DNA of 64,000 bases from Achromobacter sp. AONIH1. GTDB taxonomy: Bacteria; Pseudomonadota; Gammaproteobacteria; Burkholderiales; Burkholderiaceae_B. Below, piece after piece: positions 7,749-16,411 of this stretch; positions within the stretch are counted from its first letter, which is position 1; every line of letters starts with the position of its first letter. The notes under the pieces are model-generated. The model did no database searches. It was not told the origin of the DNA and saw only the letters and a list, made by a program, of their open reading frames with translations. The DNA lies in contig NZ_CP026124.1 of NCBI RefSeq assembly GCF_002902905.1, positions 4,836,001 to 4,900,000 of the forward strand, read 5' to 3'. Both the position numbers and the translations under genes were made by a program.

Positions 7749-8509
7749 ACGCGCCCGCCCCTGCATCGGGCGGCGCGGCCATCGCCGTGCGCGGCCTGCG
7801 CCACGCCTATAACGGCCACACCGTGCTCGACGGCGTGGACCTGGACGTGCCGGCCGGCACGGTGCTGGCCCTGCTGGGCCCGTCGGGCTGCGGCAAGAGC
7901 ACGCTGCTCAAGGCCCTGGCCGGGCTGCTGCGCCCGCAGTCCGGCAGCATCCGCATCGGCGGCCAGACCGCGTTCGACGGCCGCCGCCACGATCCACCCG
8001 AAGCGCGCGGCCTGGGCATGGTGTTCCAGGACTACGCACTATGGCCGCACATGAGCGTGGCGCAGAACGTCGGCTTTCCGCTGGAAATGCGCGGCGTGCC
8101 ACGGCGCGAGCGGCCCGGGCGGGTGGCCGAGGCGCTGGCGCTGGTCGGGCTGGAAGCGCTGGCCGGGCGCCGCCCGTCCGAGCTGTCCGGCGGCCAGCAA
8201 CAGCGCGTCGCGCTGGCCCGCGCCATCGTCGCCCGCCCGCGCCTGCTGCTGTTCGATGAGCCGCTGTCCAACCTGGACCGCGACCTGCGCGAGACGCTCT
8301 GCGCCGAGATCGGCGCGCTGCTGCGCCGCCTGGGCGCCACCGCCGTCTATGTGACCCACGACCACCAGGAAGCCCATGCGCTGGCGCACGTGATCGCGTG
8401 CATGCAGCACGGCCAAATAGTGCCCACCCCCGAAGCGCTGCGCGCTTCCCCCTCCAGGGGGCGCCACTGCGGACCGGCGGAGCCGGATCCGCGTGGCCCC
8501 GCAGCGTAG
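7745..8509 (+). CDS. ABC importer ATPase (Fe3+/AEP/spermidine-type), C-terminus replaced by repeat
   Basis: ATPase of an importer in the Fbp/Pot class. Walker A GPSGCGKS at 45-52, signature LSGGQ at 147-151, Walker B LLLFDE near 167-172 and the switch histidine in VTHDH near 205 are intact. The start is a TTG that overlaps the porin stop; a GTG at 7787 is possible. Family members usually run to about 350 residues with a TOBE domain. Here the fold stops at residue 227 and residues 228-254 are read through the hairpin repeat at 8427-8500, so the regulatory domain is missing. Binding protein and permease follow downstream. Confidence 0.88.
   Translation: MNAPAPASGGAAIAVRGLRHAYNGHTVLDGVDLDVPAGTVLALLGPSGCGKSTLLKALAGLLRPQSGSIRIGGQTAFDGRRHDPPEARGLGMVFQDYALWPHMSVAQNVGFPLEMRGVPRRERPGRVAEALALVGLEALAGRRPSELSGGQQQRVALARAIVARPRLLLFDEPLSNLDRDLRETLCAEIGALLRRLGATAVYVTHDHQEAHALAHVIACMQHGQIVPTPEALRASPSRGRHCGPAEPDPRGPAA
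8427..8500. repeat. structured intergenic repeat, copy A
   Basis: First of three related elements in the window. It begins CCCCCGAAGCGC, with stem GAAGCGC-TGC-GCGCTTC and a second compound stem GCCAC-T-GCGGA closed by TCCGC-GTGGC with inner CCGGC/GCCGG. This copy lies inside the end of the ABC ATPase reading frame. See copies at 9543 and 42336. Confidence 0.7.
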
Positions 8510-8559
8510 CGCCCGTTGCAAGCGCTGCCAATCGCGCCCCACTACTACGGACGATTAGA

Positions 8560-9534
8560 ATGAATCTCTTGAATTCCCCCAAACTTCTCGCATCGCTCTT
8601 CATGACCTTCACGCTCGGATTGGCCGCAGGACCGGCCAAGGCGCTCACCGTATACACCGCCGGCCCCGGCGGCCTGATCAAGCAGCTGGCCGCCGGCTTC
8701 CAGGAAAAGACCGGCATCAAGGTCGACGTGTTCCAGGCCACCACCGGCAAGGTCATGGCGCGACTCGAAGCCGAGGCCGCCAACCCGCGCGCCGACGTGC
8801 TGATCTCGGCCTCGTGGGACACCGCACAGGACCTGGACCAGCGCGGCTGGCTGCTGCCCTACGAAAGCCCCAACGCGACCCAGGTGCCGGCGCGCTTCAA
8901 GGCGCCGTCCTATGTCGCCCAGGGCATCTCGGCGCTGGGCATTGTCTGGAACACCAAGAGCGGCACGCCCGAGCCGCGCGACTGGGCCGACCTGACCGGC
9001 CCCGGCTTCAAGCAGGCGGTGACCATGCCCGACCCGGCGCTGTCCGGCGCCTCGCTGGACCTGCTGCTGGGCCTGCAGAACGCCCAGGGCGAGGCGGCGT
9101 GGAAGCTGTTCGAGACGCTGCGCGACAACGGCATGACCATTTCCGGCCCTAATGCGCAGGCGCTGACGCCGGTGCTGCAGGGCGCCAAGGCCGCCGTGTT
9201 CGGCGCGGTGGACTATGTGTCCTACGCCAGCGTCGAAAAGGGCGAGTCGGTAAAGGTGATCTTCCCGGCCGGCGGCACCGCCATCGCGCCGCGCCCCATG
9301 ATGATCCTCAAGACCGCGCGCCAGCCCGACGAGGCGCGCAAGTTCGTCGACTACGTCTTGTCCGAGGAAGGCCAGCGCGCCGTGGCGGACGCCTGGCTGA
9401 TGCCGGCGCGCCAGGACGTGGCGGCCAAGCGCCCGCTGTTCAAGGACCTGGCGCTGCTGCCCGAGGCCCAGGGCGCGTCCAGCGCGTCGCGCGCCGAGGT
9501 CCTCGCGCGCTTCGCCCGCACCTTTAGCCAATAG
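8560..9534 (+). CDS. ABC importer periplasmic binding protein (Fe3+/AEP-type)
   Basis: A 324-residue extracellular solute-binding protein with a signal peptide (hydrophobic segment to about AGPAKA). The mature part begins LTVYTAGPGGLIKQLAAGF, typical of cluster D proteins such as FbpA, AfuA and PhnS. A Tyr pair near DYVSYASVEKGE sits where FbpA has its iron ligands, but the twin-Tyr motif is not exact, so iron, phosphonate and polyamine remain open. ATG 8560 has no strong ribosome site. It lies between the ATPase and the permease genes. Confidence 0.87.
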   Translation: MNLLNSPKLLASLFMTFTLGLAAGPAKALTVYTAGPGGLIKQLAAGFQEKTGIKVDVFQATTGKVMARLEAEAANPRADVLISASWDTAQDLDQRGWLLPYESPNATQVPARFKAPSYVAQGISALGIVWNTKSGTPEPRDWADLTGPGFKQAVTMPDPALSGASLDLLLGLQNAQGEAAWKLFETLRDNGMTISGPNAQALTPVLQGAKAAVFGAVDYVSYASVEKGESVKVIFPAGGTAIAPRPMMILKTARQPDEARKFVDYVLSEEGQRAVADAWLMPARQDVAAKRPLFKDLALLPEAQGASSASRAEVLARFARTFSQ

Positions 9535-9542
9535 GGATTGCC

Positions 9543-9623
9543 CCCCCGAAGCGCTCCGCGCTTCCCCCAAGGGCGCGGCTGCGGCCCGGCAAAGCCGGCT
9601 CCGCGCCGCCCCGCTTGAGGGGG
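9543..9623. repeat. structured intergenic repeat, copy B
   Basis: Same family as the element at 8427: GAAGCGC-TCC-GCGCTTC stem, then GCGGC-T-GCGG paired with CCGC-GCCGC, inner CCGGC/GCCGG. Here the outer arms read GCGGC/GCCGC where copy A has GCCAC/GTGGC, a compensatory change. It fills the gap between the binding protein and permease genes and ends with CCCGCTTGAGGGGG. Confidence 0.7.
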
Positions 9624-9701
9624 CATCGTCGGATGTCGTAATTCTGTACTCCCTTGCATGCTATGCGGGTGGGGTACCCGTGCAATAACAACCGAGCAAT
9701 C

Positions 9702-11357
9702 ATGAAGAGCGTATTCATCCTGGCGGCCGCCACCGTGGCCGCCCTGGGCGTGCTCGTCGCGCTGCCCGTGGCCTTCGTGGTCCTGCAGGCCGTGTTTCCG
9801 CGACTGGCCGAAGGCTCGCTGGGCGATCCCTTCGGCGCGTGGGGCGCGGTGCTGTCGCAGCCCGGCACGCTGGCGCTGGTCGGCGGCACGCTCAAGCTGG
9901 GCCTGTCCGTGGCGGCGGTCAGCGCCGCCATCGGCATCCCGCTGGGCGCGCTGCGCGGCCTGTTCCGCCTGCCGCTGGCGCGGCTGTGGGACCTGCTGTT
10001 CCTCATCCCCTTCCTGCTGCCGCCGTATATCGCGGCGCTGTCCTGGACCATGGCGCTGCAACCGCGCGGTTTCCTGCAACAGCTGGCAGGCTGGCACATG
10101 GGTCCGCTGCTCTTCTCGCCCGCCGGCGTGGCGCTGGTGATGGGGCTGGCGATCTTTCCCGTGGTGTACTTCGCCGTGTCGCGCAGCATGGCGGCCTCGG
10201 GCTCCCGGCTGGCCGAGGCGGCGCGCGTGTTTGGCGCGGGGCCGTGGCGCGCCTTCTTCCGCGTCACGCTGCCGCTGTCGCTGCCGGCCATCGGCGCCAG
10301 CGTGCTGCTGGCCTTCACGCTGGCCATCGAGGAATACGGCGTGCCGGCGGCGCTGGGCGCGCAGTCCGGCGTCAGCGTGCTGACCACCGCCATCGAGCGC
10401 CGTCTGGCCGACTGGCCCATCGACCTGCCCGGCGCGGCGCTGCTGTCGCTGGTGCTGGTGGCCTTGGCGCTGACCGCTTTCGCGGTGCAGCGCGCGCTGC
10501 TTGCCGGGCGCGGTTTCGAGACTACCACCGGCAAGCCGGCGCCGCTGGCGCAGGCCGAGCTGGGCCCCTGGCGCCTGCCCGCGCTGCTGCTGTTCGCGCT
10601 GGTCGCGCTGGCGGCGGTGGCCGCGCCGCTGGCGTCCATGCTGGCGGCGGCGCTGACGCGCAACCTGTCCGGCGGACTGTCGCTCGCCAACCTGACGCTG
10701 GCCAATTTCGGCGCGCTGTTCCAGGCTCGCGGCGAGGCCTGGGACGCGCTGTCCACCAGCCTGTCGCTGGCGGCAGGCGCCGCGCTGCTGGCCGGCGCGG
10801 TCGGCCTGCTGGCGGCCTGGTGCGTGGCCGGCCGCCACGTGCCCGGCGCCCCCGCCATTGACGGACTGGCGCTGCTGCCGGCGGCGCTGCCCGGCGTGGT
10901 GGTGGGAGTGGGCCTGATCCTGGCCTGGAACCAGCCCTTCTGGCCGGCCACGCCCTACGGCACCTGGGGCATCCTGCTGCTGTCCTATACCTGCCTGCTG
11001 CTGCCCTATCCCGTGCGCTACGTCGGCGCGGCGCTGGCGCAGATCGGCCCCAACCTGGAAGCGGCGGCGCGCGTGCACGGCGCCAGCGCCGCGCGCGCCT
11101 TGCGGCGCATCGTGCTGCCGCTGGTGCTGCCGGCGCTGGCGGCGTCCATGCTGATGGTGTTCGCGGTGGCCTCGCGCGAGCTGGTCACGTCGCTGCTGCT
11201 GGCGCCGGCCGGCGTGCAGACGGTGTCGATCCATGTGTGGCGCCAGTTCGAACAGGGTTCGGTGGGCGAAGGCATGGCCATGGCGACGGTGGCCGTGGCG
11301 GCCAGCCTGACGCTGATGCTGGGCGCCAGCGCCATCAGGCGGCGCGGCGAGGATTAG
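9702..11357 (+). CDS. ABC importer permease, two fused halves (FbpB/PhnV-like)
   Basis: A 551-residue inner-membrane protein with about 12 transmembrane helices in two homologous halves. Each half has a binding-protein-dependent permease EAA-type loop: LAEAARVFGAGPWRAFFRVTLP near residue 168 and LEAAARVHGASAARALRRIVLP near 450. Such fused permeases are typical of iron(III), 2-aminoethylphosphonate and related importers. I chose ATG 9702, since upstream residues are not hydrophobic. The gene is separated from the binding-protein gene by a hairpin repeat that may tune read-through. Confidence 0.9.
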   Translation: MKSVFILAAATVAALGVLVALPVAFVVLQAVFPRLAEGSLGDPFGAWGAVLSQPGTLALVGGTLKLGLSVAAVSAAIGIPLGALRGLFRLPLARLWDLLFLIPFLLPPYIAALSWTMALQPRGFLQQLAGWHMGPLLFSPAGVALVMGLAIFPVVYFAVSRSMAASGSRLAEAARVFGAGPWRAFFRVTLPLSLPAIGASVLLAFTLAIEEYGVPAALGAQSGVSVLTTAIERRLADWPIDLPGAALLSLVLVALALTAFAVQRALLAGRGFETTTGKPAPLAQAELGPWRLPALLLFALVALAAVAAPLASMLAAALTRNLSGGLSLANLTLANFGALFQARGEAWDALSTSLSLAAGAALLAGAVGLLAAWCVAGRHVPGAPAIDGLALLPAALPGVVVGVGLILAWNQPFWPATPYGTWGILLLSYTCLLLPYPVRYVGAALAQIGPNLEAAARVHGASAARALRRIVLPLVLPALAASMLMVFAVASRELVTSLLLAPAGVQTVSIHVWRQFEQGSVGEGMAMATVAVAASLTLMLGASAIRRRGED

Positions 11358-11392
11358 GCTGCGCGCGCCGCCGACCCATGCCTGGAGACCGG

Positions 11393-12406
11393 CTACAGCG
11401 CGCCCTGCACCACGCGGTTGCGGCCCTGGCGCTTGGCCTGGTAGAGGCCGCGGTCGGCCACCTGGATCAGGTCGGTGCAAGGCTGGTCTTCGCAGGGCAG
11501 CGCGGTGGCCGTGCCCACGCTGATCGTGAGCCAGGGGCCGCCGCCCGAGTCCTTCTGCGGGATCTGCATGGCTTCCACCGCGCGGCGCAGCTTCTCGGCC
11601 ACCAGCCGCGCGCTGCCGGCCGGCGTGCCGGGCAGCACCAGGGCGAATTCCTCGCCGCCGAAGCGCGCCGCCAGGTCGGTCGAGCGGTCGCAGCTGGCGA
11701 AGATGGTGTTGGCCACGCGCTTGAGCGCTTCGTCGCCGGCGATGTGGCCATAGGTGTCGTTGTAGGACTTGAAGTGGTCCACGTCGATCATCAACATGCT
11801 GATCTCGCGGCCGTCGCGACGCGCGCGCTGCCATTCGGCGTTCAGGTATTCGTCGAAATAGCGGCGGTTGCCCAGCCCGGTCAGGCCGTCGGAATTGGTC
11901 AGGCGGCGCAGTTCCATATTGCTTTCCAGCAGCTGCTGCTGGCTCTGGCGCAGCGCCTGGTAGGCCTCGTCGCGCTGCACCAGCGCCAGGTAGGAGCGCG
12001 AGTGGTAGCGGATGCGCGCCACCAGCTCGATGGAATCGGGCAGCTTGACCAGGTAGTCATTGGCGCCGGAGGAGAAGGCCGCGCTCTTGATGGCCGGATC
12101 TTCCTTGGTGGAAAGCACGATGATGGGAATGTCGCGCGTCACAGGATGGTTGCGATATTCCTTGACCAGGCTCAGCCCGTCCACGCCCGGCAGCACCAGA
12201 TCCTGCAGGATCACCGTGGGCCGGGTCTGGATGGCCACGGTCAGCGCCTTGTAGGGGTCCGAGCAATAGTGGAAGTCGATGTTGCCTTCCGTGGACAAGG
12301 CCCGCCTGATGGCTTCGGCGACCATGACCTGGTCGTCCACCAGCAGGACCATGGCGGCATGCGAATTCAGGTCGGCCGTGATCGGGCTGTCTATGGGAGG
12401 GTGCAT
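11393..12406 (-). CDS. wspR: WspR: response regulator diguanylate cyclase
   Basis: Output enzyme of the Wsp system, making cyclic di-GMP from two GTP. The receiver domain (about 18-140) has acidic VDD near 23-25 and phospho-acceptor Asp69 in [10 protein letters not shown] linker helix leads to the GGDEF domain, with the active-site loop GGEEF at 250-254 and the product-inhibition I-site RSTD at 241-244, so feedback control should be intact. Length (337) and sequence layout match Pseudomonas aeruginosa WspR (347). It is the last gene of the wsp operon, 44 bases after wspF, and converges on the permease gene. Confidence 0.95.
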   Translation of the reverse strand: MHPPIDSPITADLNSHAAMVLLVDDQVMVAEAIRRALSTEGNIDFHYCSDPYKALTVAIQTRPTVILQDLVLPGVDGLSLVKEYRNHPVTRDIPIIVLSTKEDPAIKSAAFSSGANDYLVKLPDSIELVARIRYHSRSYLALVQRDEAYQALRQSQQQLLESNMELRRLTNSDGLTGLGNRRYFDEYLNAEWQRARRDGREISMLMIDVDHFKSYNDTYGHIAGDEALKRVANTIFASCDRSTDLAARFGGEEFALVLPGTPAGSARLVAEKLRRAVEAMQIPQKDSGGGPWLTISVGTATALPCEDQPCTDLIQVADRGLYQAKRQGRNRVVQGAL

Positions 12407-12450
12407 GGTGCTTTCCTTGAATTACGTACTTTGTCTGGCTTGCATGCCGC

Positions 12451-13461
12451 TCAGGCAAAAGCCTTGATCAGGCGCGGCGCGATTTGGTCCAACGGCCGGA
12501 TCTCCACGGCGGCCTGCATGGCCGCGGCCGCCTTCGGCATGCCATAGACGGCGCTGGTGGCCTGGTCCTGGGCGATGGTCAGGCAGCCGCGCTCGCGCAA
12601 CGCCTTCAGCCCCCGGGCCCCGTCCTGCCCCATGCCCGTCAACAACACCCCCACCGCCATACCGCGCCAGTGCTCCGCCACGCTATGGAAAAATACATCA
12701 ATGGAGGGCCGGTACAAGCTTTCCTTGGGCTTCTCGGTGTAACGCAGGGTACCATCGGCCAGCATATGCAGATGGTCGTCGGTGCCGGCCAGCAACACCT
12801 GTCCGGCGGCCGGTTTTTCGCCCTCGCGCACCAGCCTGACGGGCAGCGGCACCTGATCGTTGAGCCAATCCGCCATGCCGGCGGCAAACGAGGCATCCAC
12901 ATGCTGGACCAGCACGATGCCTGCCGGAAAATCCAACGGAATATCGCGTAACAACTGTGCCAGGGTGGCGGGCCCACCCGCCGAAGCGCCGATCACCAGC
13001 AGGCGCCGGGAATCCGGCTGTTCGCTGGGCCGGGCCACCGGCGTCAGCGTCGGCCGGCTGCCGTAGCGGCCGATCAGCCAGCCGATATTGCGGATCTTGC
13101 GCAGCAGCGGCGCCGCCGCGCCGCGCAGGTCGGCGCTGCCGACCACCGGCGTGTCGGCCGCGTCCAGCGCGCCGTAGCCCATGGCGTCGAACACCCGCGC
13201 CGTGTGGCGCGCCACGTCGACCGTGACCACCACGATGGCGCAGGGCGTCTCGGCCATGATGCGGCGGGTGGCCTCGACGCCATCCATGACCGGCATGATC
13301 AGGTCCATCAGCACGACGTCGGGACGGTCGCGGGCGCATTGCTCGACGGCTTCCTGGCCGTTGGACGCCACCCATGCCACTTCCAGGCCAGGCTCCAGCG
13401 CGATCGCCCGGCGCAGGGTTTCGACCGCGATCTGCAAATCGTTGACGATCCCGATTCTCAC
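12451..13461 (-). CDS. wspF: WspF: CheB-type methylesterase
   Basis: Removes methyl groups from the WspA receptor and so resets the pathway; loss of WspF in Pseudomonas gives constant cyclic di-GMP output. Receiver domain with phospho-acceptor Asp53 (VVLMDLIMP), then the esterase domain with catalytic Ser160 (IGASAGGP), His187 (VLVQHVD) and Asp280 (TGMGQDG), all present. The GTG start overlaps the wspE stop by three bases, so translation is coupled. 336 residues, normal for the family. Confidence 0.94.
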   Translation of the reverse strand: MRIGIVNDLQIAVETLRRAIALEPGLEVAWVASNGQEAVEQCARDRPDVVLMDLIMPVMDGVEATRRIMAETPCAIVVVTVDVARHTARVFDAMGYGALDAADTPVVGSADLRGAAAPLLRKIRNIGWLIGRYGSRPTLTPVARPSEQPDSRRLLVIGASAGGPATLAQLLRDIPLDFPAGIVLVQHVDASFAAGMADWLNDQVPLPVRLVREGEKPAAGQVLLAGTDDHLHMLADGTLRYTEKPKESLYRPSIDVFFHSVAEHWRGMAVGVLLTGMGQDGARGLKALRERGCLTIAQDQATSAVYGMPKAAAAMQAAVEIRPLDQIAPRLIKAFA

Positions 13462-15731
13462 GTCTGCGCCCTTCCGATGAGGTCCTCGACGGCATCCAGC
13501 AGCGCGTCGTCGTGGAAACTGCCCTTGGCCAGGTAATAATCCGCGCCCGCGTCCAGCCCCCGCCTGCGATCCTCTTCGCGGTCCTTGTAGGACACTACCA
13601 TTACCGGCAGGCTTTGCAAACGCGGGTCAGCCTTGATACGGGAAACCAGTTCGATACCGTCCATGCGCGGCATGTCCACGTCCGTGACCACCAGGTCGAA
13701 GGCATCGGAGCGCAGCATGTTCCAGCCATCCATGCCGTCCACCGCCACCGCCACCTCATAGCCCCGGTTGACCAGCAGCTTGCGCTCCAGCTCGCGCACG
13801 GTCAGCGAATCGTCGACCACCAGCACGCGCTTGCGCTTGCGCGCCTGGGCCACCTGGCCGCCGCCGTCCACCCGGGTCAGCCGGCCGCCCTCGATGAGCT
13901 TCTGCACCGACAGCAGCATGTCCTCGACATCCAGGATCAAGAGCGGCCGGCCGTCGTCCATCAGCGCCCCGGCCATCACATCCTGCACCTTGCCCAGGCG
14001 CGGATCCAGCGGCTGCACGACCACGGTGCGCTCGCCCACGTAGCTGTCCACGGCGATGCCGTACAGCCGTTCGTGGTCGCCCACCAGCACCACGCAGACC
14101 GATTCGGCGGCCGGCGCGGGCTCGCCAGAGCGCAATATCTGGCGCGCCGAAACCAGCCCGACCTGCCGGTCCATGAAGCGGAAATGCTGGTGCCCCTCGA
14201 GCTGCTCGATATCGGCCGCCGACACCTGCAGCGCGTGGCTGACGTAAGCCAGCGGGAACGCGTAGATCTCGTTCTGCACCTCGACCAGCAGGCTGCGCAC
14301 GACCGACAGCGACAGCGGCATCTCCAGCACGAAACGCGTGCCCTGCCCGGTGTGTTGGAGCACCCGAACCGCGCCACGCAGCTGCCGCACCATGTTCTGG
14401 ACTACGTCCAGCCCCACGCCGCGTCCGGAAATCTCGGTGACTTCGCCGCGCGTGCTGAAGCCGGACAGGAACAGGAACTCCAGCAGTTCGGCCTCGCTCA
14501 GGCGCGCGGCCGTCTCGGCGTTGGTCAGCTTGCGCTGCACCACCTCGACCCGCAGCCGGTCCAGCGAGATGCCGCCGCCGTCATCCGACAGTTCGATCAG
14601 CAGCATGCCGGCGGCATGCCGCGCCGACAGGCGGATCAGGCCTTCCGGCGGCTTGCCGGCCTCGATGCGGTCCATCGGCATCTCGATGCCATGGTCCACC
14701 GCATTGCGCAGCAGGTGCATCAACGGCGCGTCCAGCTTGTCCAGGATGTCGCGGTCGACCTGGGTGGATTCGCCCTCGACCTCCAGTCGCACCTGCTTGC
14801 CCAGCGAGCGTCCCAGGTCGCGCACCATGCGCGCCATGCCGCCCAGGCCATCGCCGAAGGGCCGCATGCGGCAGGCCAGCGCCGTGTCGTACAAGCGCTG
14901 CGCCAGATGCCCCATGCGCCAGCCGAACTCGTCGACCTCGGCCGTGCGTTCGGCCAGCTCGCGCTCGGACTGCTCGACGATGCGCTGGGCGTCGTCCAGC
15001 GCCGCCTGCACCCGCGCGTCGACCGTCTGGCCGGCCAGCGCCGCGCGCACGCCGTCCAGCGCCTGCCCGGCGCCCGCCTGCATGCGCCGCAGCCGCAGCA
15101 TGGACGCGCTGAACGGCGCGATCCAGTGCGATTCGACCAGCGTCTCGCTGGACAGTCCCAGCAGCTTGTTCAAGGTATCGGCCGTGACGCGCAGCACGCG
15201 CTCGCCTTCGGCCAGCGCCTGGTCGCTCGACCGCCGCAGCGGCGCCGGCTCGGGCGGCGCTGGCGGTGGATCGCCCGGCCGCTGCAGCGGCGGCAGGAAG
15301 TCTGACGGCCGGGGCTCGCGCGGCGGCGCAGGCGATGCATCGGGCGGCAGGTTGGGCGCGTTGCTCAGGCGCTCGACCAGCTGGTCGATCTCCGCGCCCA
15401 GCTCGACGCCGGGCGTGGCCACGCGCTGCAGCAGATCCGTGCCCAGCAGCAGCGCGTCGATATCGCTGGCCTGCAGGCGCAGCCGGCCTTCCTGCGCCGC
15501 CACCAGGCAGTCTTCCATCGCGTGCGCGATGCGCACCGCCGGATGCAGGTCGACGATGCGCGCCGCCCCCTTGAGCGAATGCGCCGCGCGCATGCAGGCT
15601 TCCAGCTGCGCGGCCGAGGTCGGGTCGTGCTCCAGCGCCAGCAGGCCGTTGTTCAGCACCTGCACCTGGGTGCGGGTTTCCAGCTGGAACAGTTCCAGCA
15701 GGGACGCGTCTCGCATCTGGTCCGGGTTCAC
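13458..15731 (-). CDS. wspE: WspE: hybrid CheA-type histidine kinase with receiver
   Basis: Central kinase of the Wsp complex. Phosphotransfer domain at the N-terminus with His51 in AAHSLKGAARI; dimerisation and ATPase region with the N-box HLLRNAVDHGIEMP near 325 and the G-rich ISGRGVGLDVVQNMVRQ near 440; a CheW-like domain; and a C-terminal receiver whose Asp684 lies in VVTDVDMP. WspE phosphorylates WspR and WspF. The GTG start overlaps the wspD stop. 757 residues. A Pro-rich linker near 145-175 joins the phosphotransfer domain to the core. Confidence 0.95.
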   Translation of the reverse strand: MNPDQMRDASLLELFQLETRTQVQVLNNGLLALEHDPTSAAQLEACMRAAHSLKGAARIVDLHPAVRIAHAMEDCLVAAQEGRLRLQASDIDALLLGTDLLQRVATPGVELGAEIDQLVERLSNAPNLPPDASPAPPREPRPSDFLPPLQRPGDPPPAPPEPAPLRRSSDQALAEGERVLRVTADTLNKLLGLSSETLVESHWIAPFSASMLRLRRMQAGAGQALDGVRAALAGQTVDARVQAALDDAQRIVEQSERELAERTAEVDEFGWRMGHLAQRLYDTALACRMRPFGDGLGGMARMVRDLGRSLGKQVRLEVEGESTQVDRDILDKLDAPLMHLLRNAVDHGIEMPMDRIEAGKPPEGLIRLSARHAAGMLLIELSDDGGGISLDRLRVEVVQRKLTNAETAARLSEAELLEFLFLSGFSTRGEVTEISGRGVGLDVVQNMVRQLRGAVRVLQHTGQGTRFVLEMPLSLSVVRSLLVEVQNEIYAFPLAYVSHALQVSAADIEQLEGHQHFRFMDRQVGLVSARQILRSGEPAPAAESVCVVLVGDHERLYGIAVDSYVGERTVVVQPLDPRLGKVQDVMAGALMDDGRPLLILDVEDMLLSVQKLIEGGRLTRVDGGGQVAQARKRKRVLVVDDSLTVRELERKLLVNRGYEVAVAVDGMDGWNMLRSDAFDLVVTDVDMPRMDGIELVSRIKADPRLQSLPVMVVSYKDREEDRRRGLDAGADYYLAKGSFHDDALLDAVEDLIGRAQT

Positions 15732-16411
15732 GCCAGACTCCGTTCCAAAGCCTGCATCAGCAGGGTTTCATCCAGGACGCCCACGCTGTGGCCGCCGCAG
15801 CGCGCCACCCCGCGCGAGTATTTCAGGCTGGCGCCCGCCACCGTGGCTGGCAAGGGTTCCAGCCGCTCCAGATCGACGGAATGAATGCCCTCGACCTCGT
15901 CCACCGGCAGCACCACGGCGCGGCCCGCGCCGCCGAAGATCAGCATGCGCGCGGCGCCGGCGCGCTCGCGCGGTTCGGGACCCGCCGCCTCCAACCCGAG
16001 CAGCCGCGCCAGCGACAGGCAGACTGTCAGCGTGCCGCGCACATTGGTCACGCCCAGCACCGCCGGGTCGCGCCGGTGCGGCAGCGGCAGGACGGGACGC
16101 GCGGCGGCCACCTCGTCCAGCGCCCGGGTCGGCAAGCCCAGCCATTCGCGGTGCAGACGGAATACCAGCAACGAGGCGCGCCGCAACGCGGGTTCGCCCG
16201 CCGTCGCGGCGGCGTCGCCGGCGGCATCGGCGCCCTCCAGCTCGACCTGCGGCGGCAGGCGGTCGAGGATGCGCCTGGCGGCGCTGGCGTACACCGGGCA
16301 ATTGCGGCAGTGCACGTACTCGGGCAGTTTTGGACAGCTTTGGTCGCCGCGGATGCCGATGCGGTTCCAGCAGTCGTCCACGTCCGCCAGCGCGGCATGC
16401 AGTTCAGTCAC
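15728..16411 (-). CDS. wspD: WspD: CheW-like coupling protein
   Basis: Scaffold joining the receptor WspA to the kinase WspE. The CheW domain occupies about residues 75-225 (VFRLHREWLGLP, VLGVTNVRGTLTVCLSL, VVLPVDEVEGIH). The N-terminus carries a Cys-rich motif, CW...SCPKL...HCRNCPVY, that looks able to bind metal. I chose GTG 16411 because AGGAGG stands six bases upstream; this overlaps the end of wspC by eight bases. 227 residues. Confidence 0.92.
   Translation of the reverse strand: MTELHAALADVDDCWNRIGIRGDQSCPKLPEYVHCRNCPVYASAARRILDRLPPQVELEGADAAGDAAATAGEPALRRASLLVFRLHREWLGLPTRALDEVAAARPVLPLPHRRDPAVLGVTNVRGTLTVCLSLARLLGLEAAGPEPRERAGAARMLIFGGAGRAVVLPVDEVEGIHSVDLERLEPLPATVAGASLKYSRGVARCGGHSVGVLDETLLMQALERSLA

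Noticed and set aside
9351..11834. 827-codon open frame on the minus strand opposite the binding-protein and permease genes
   Set aside because: It lies antisense to well-conserved genes and has low-complexity Arg/Gln/Gly-rich translation. Long antisense frames are expected at this GC content.
13512..15305. 597-codon plus-strand frame opposite wspE
   Set aside because: Antisense to a clear hybrid kinase; no recognisable motif.
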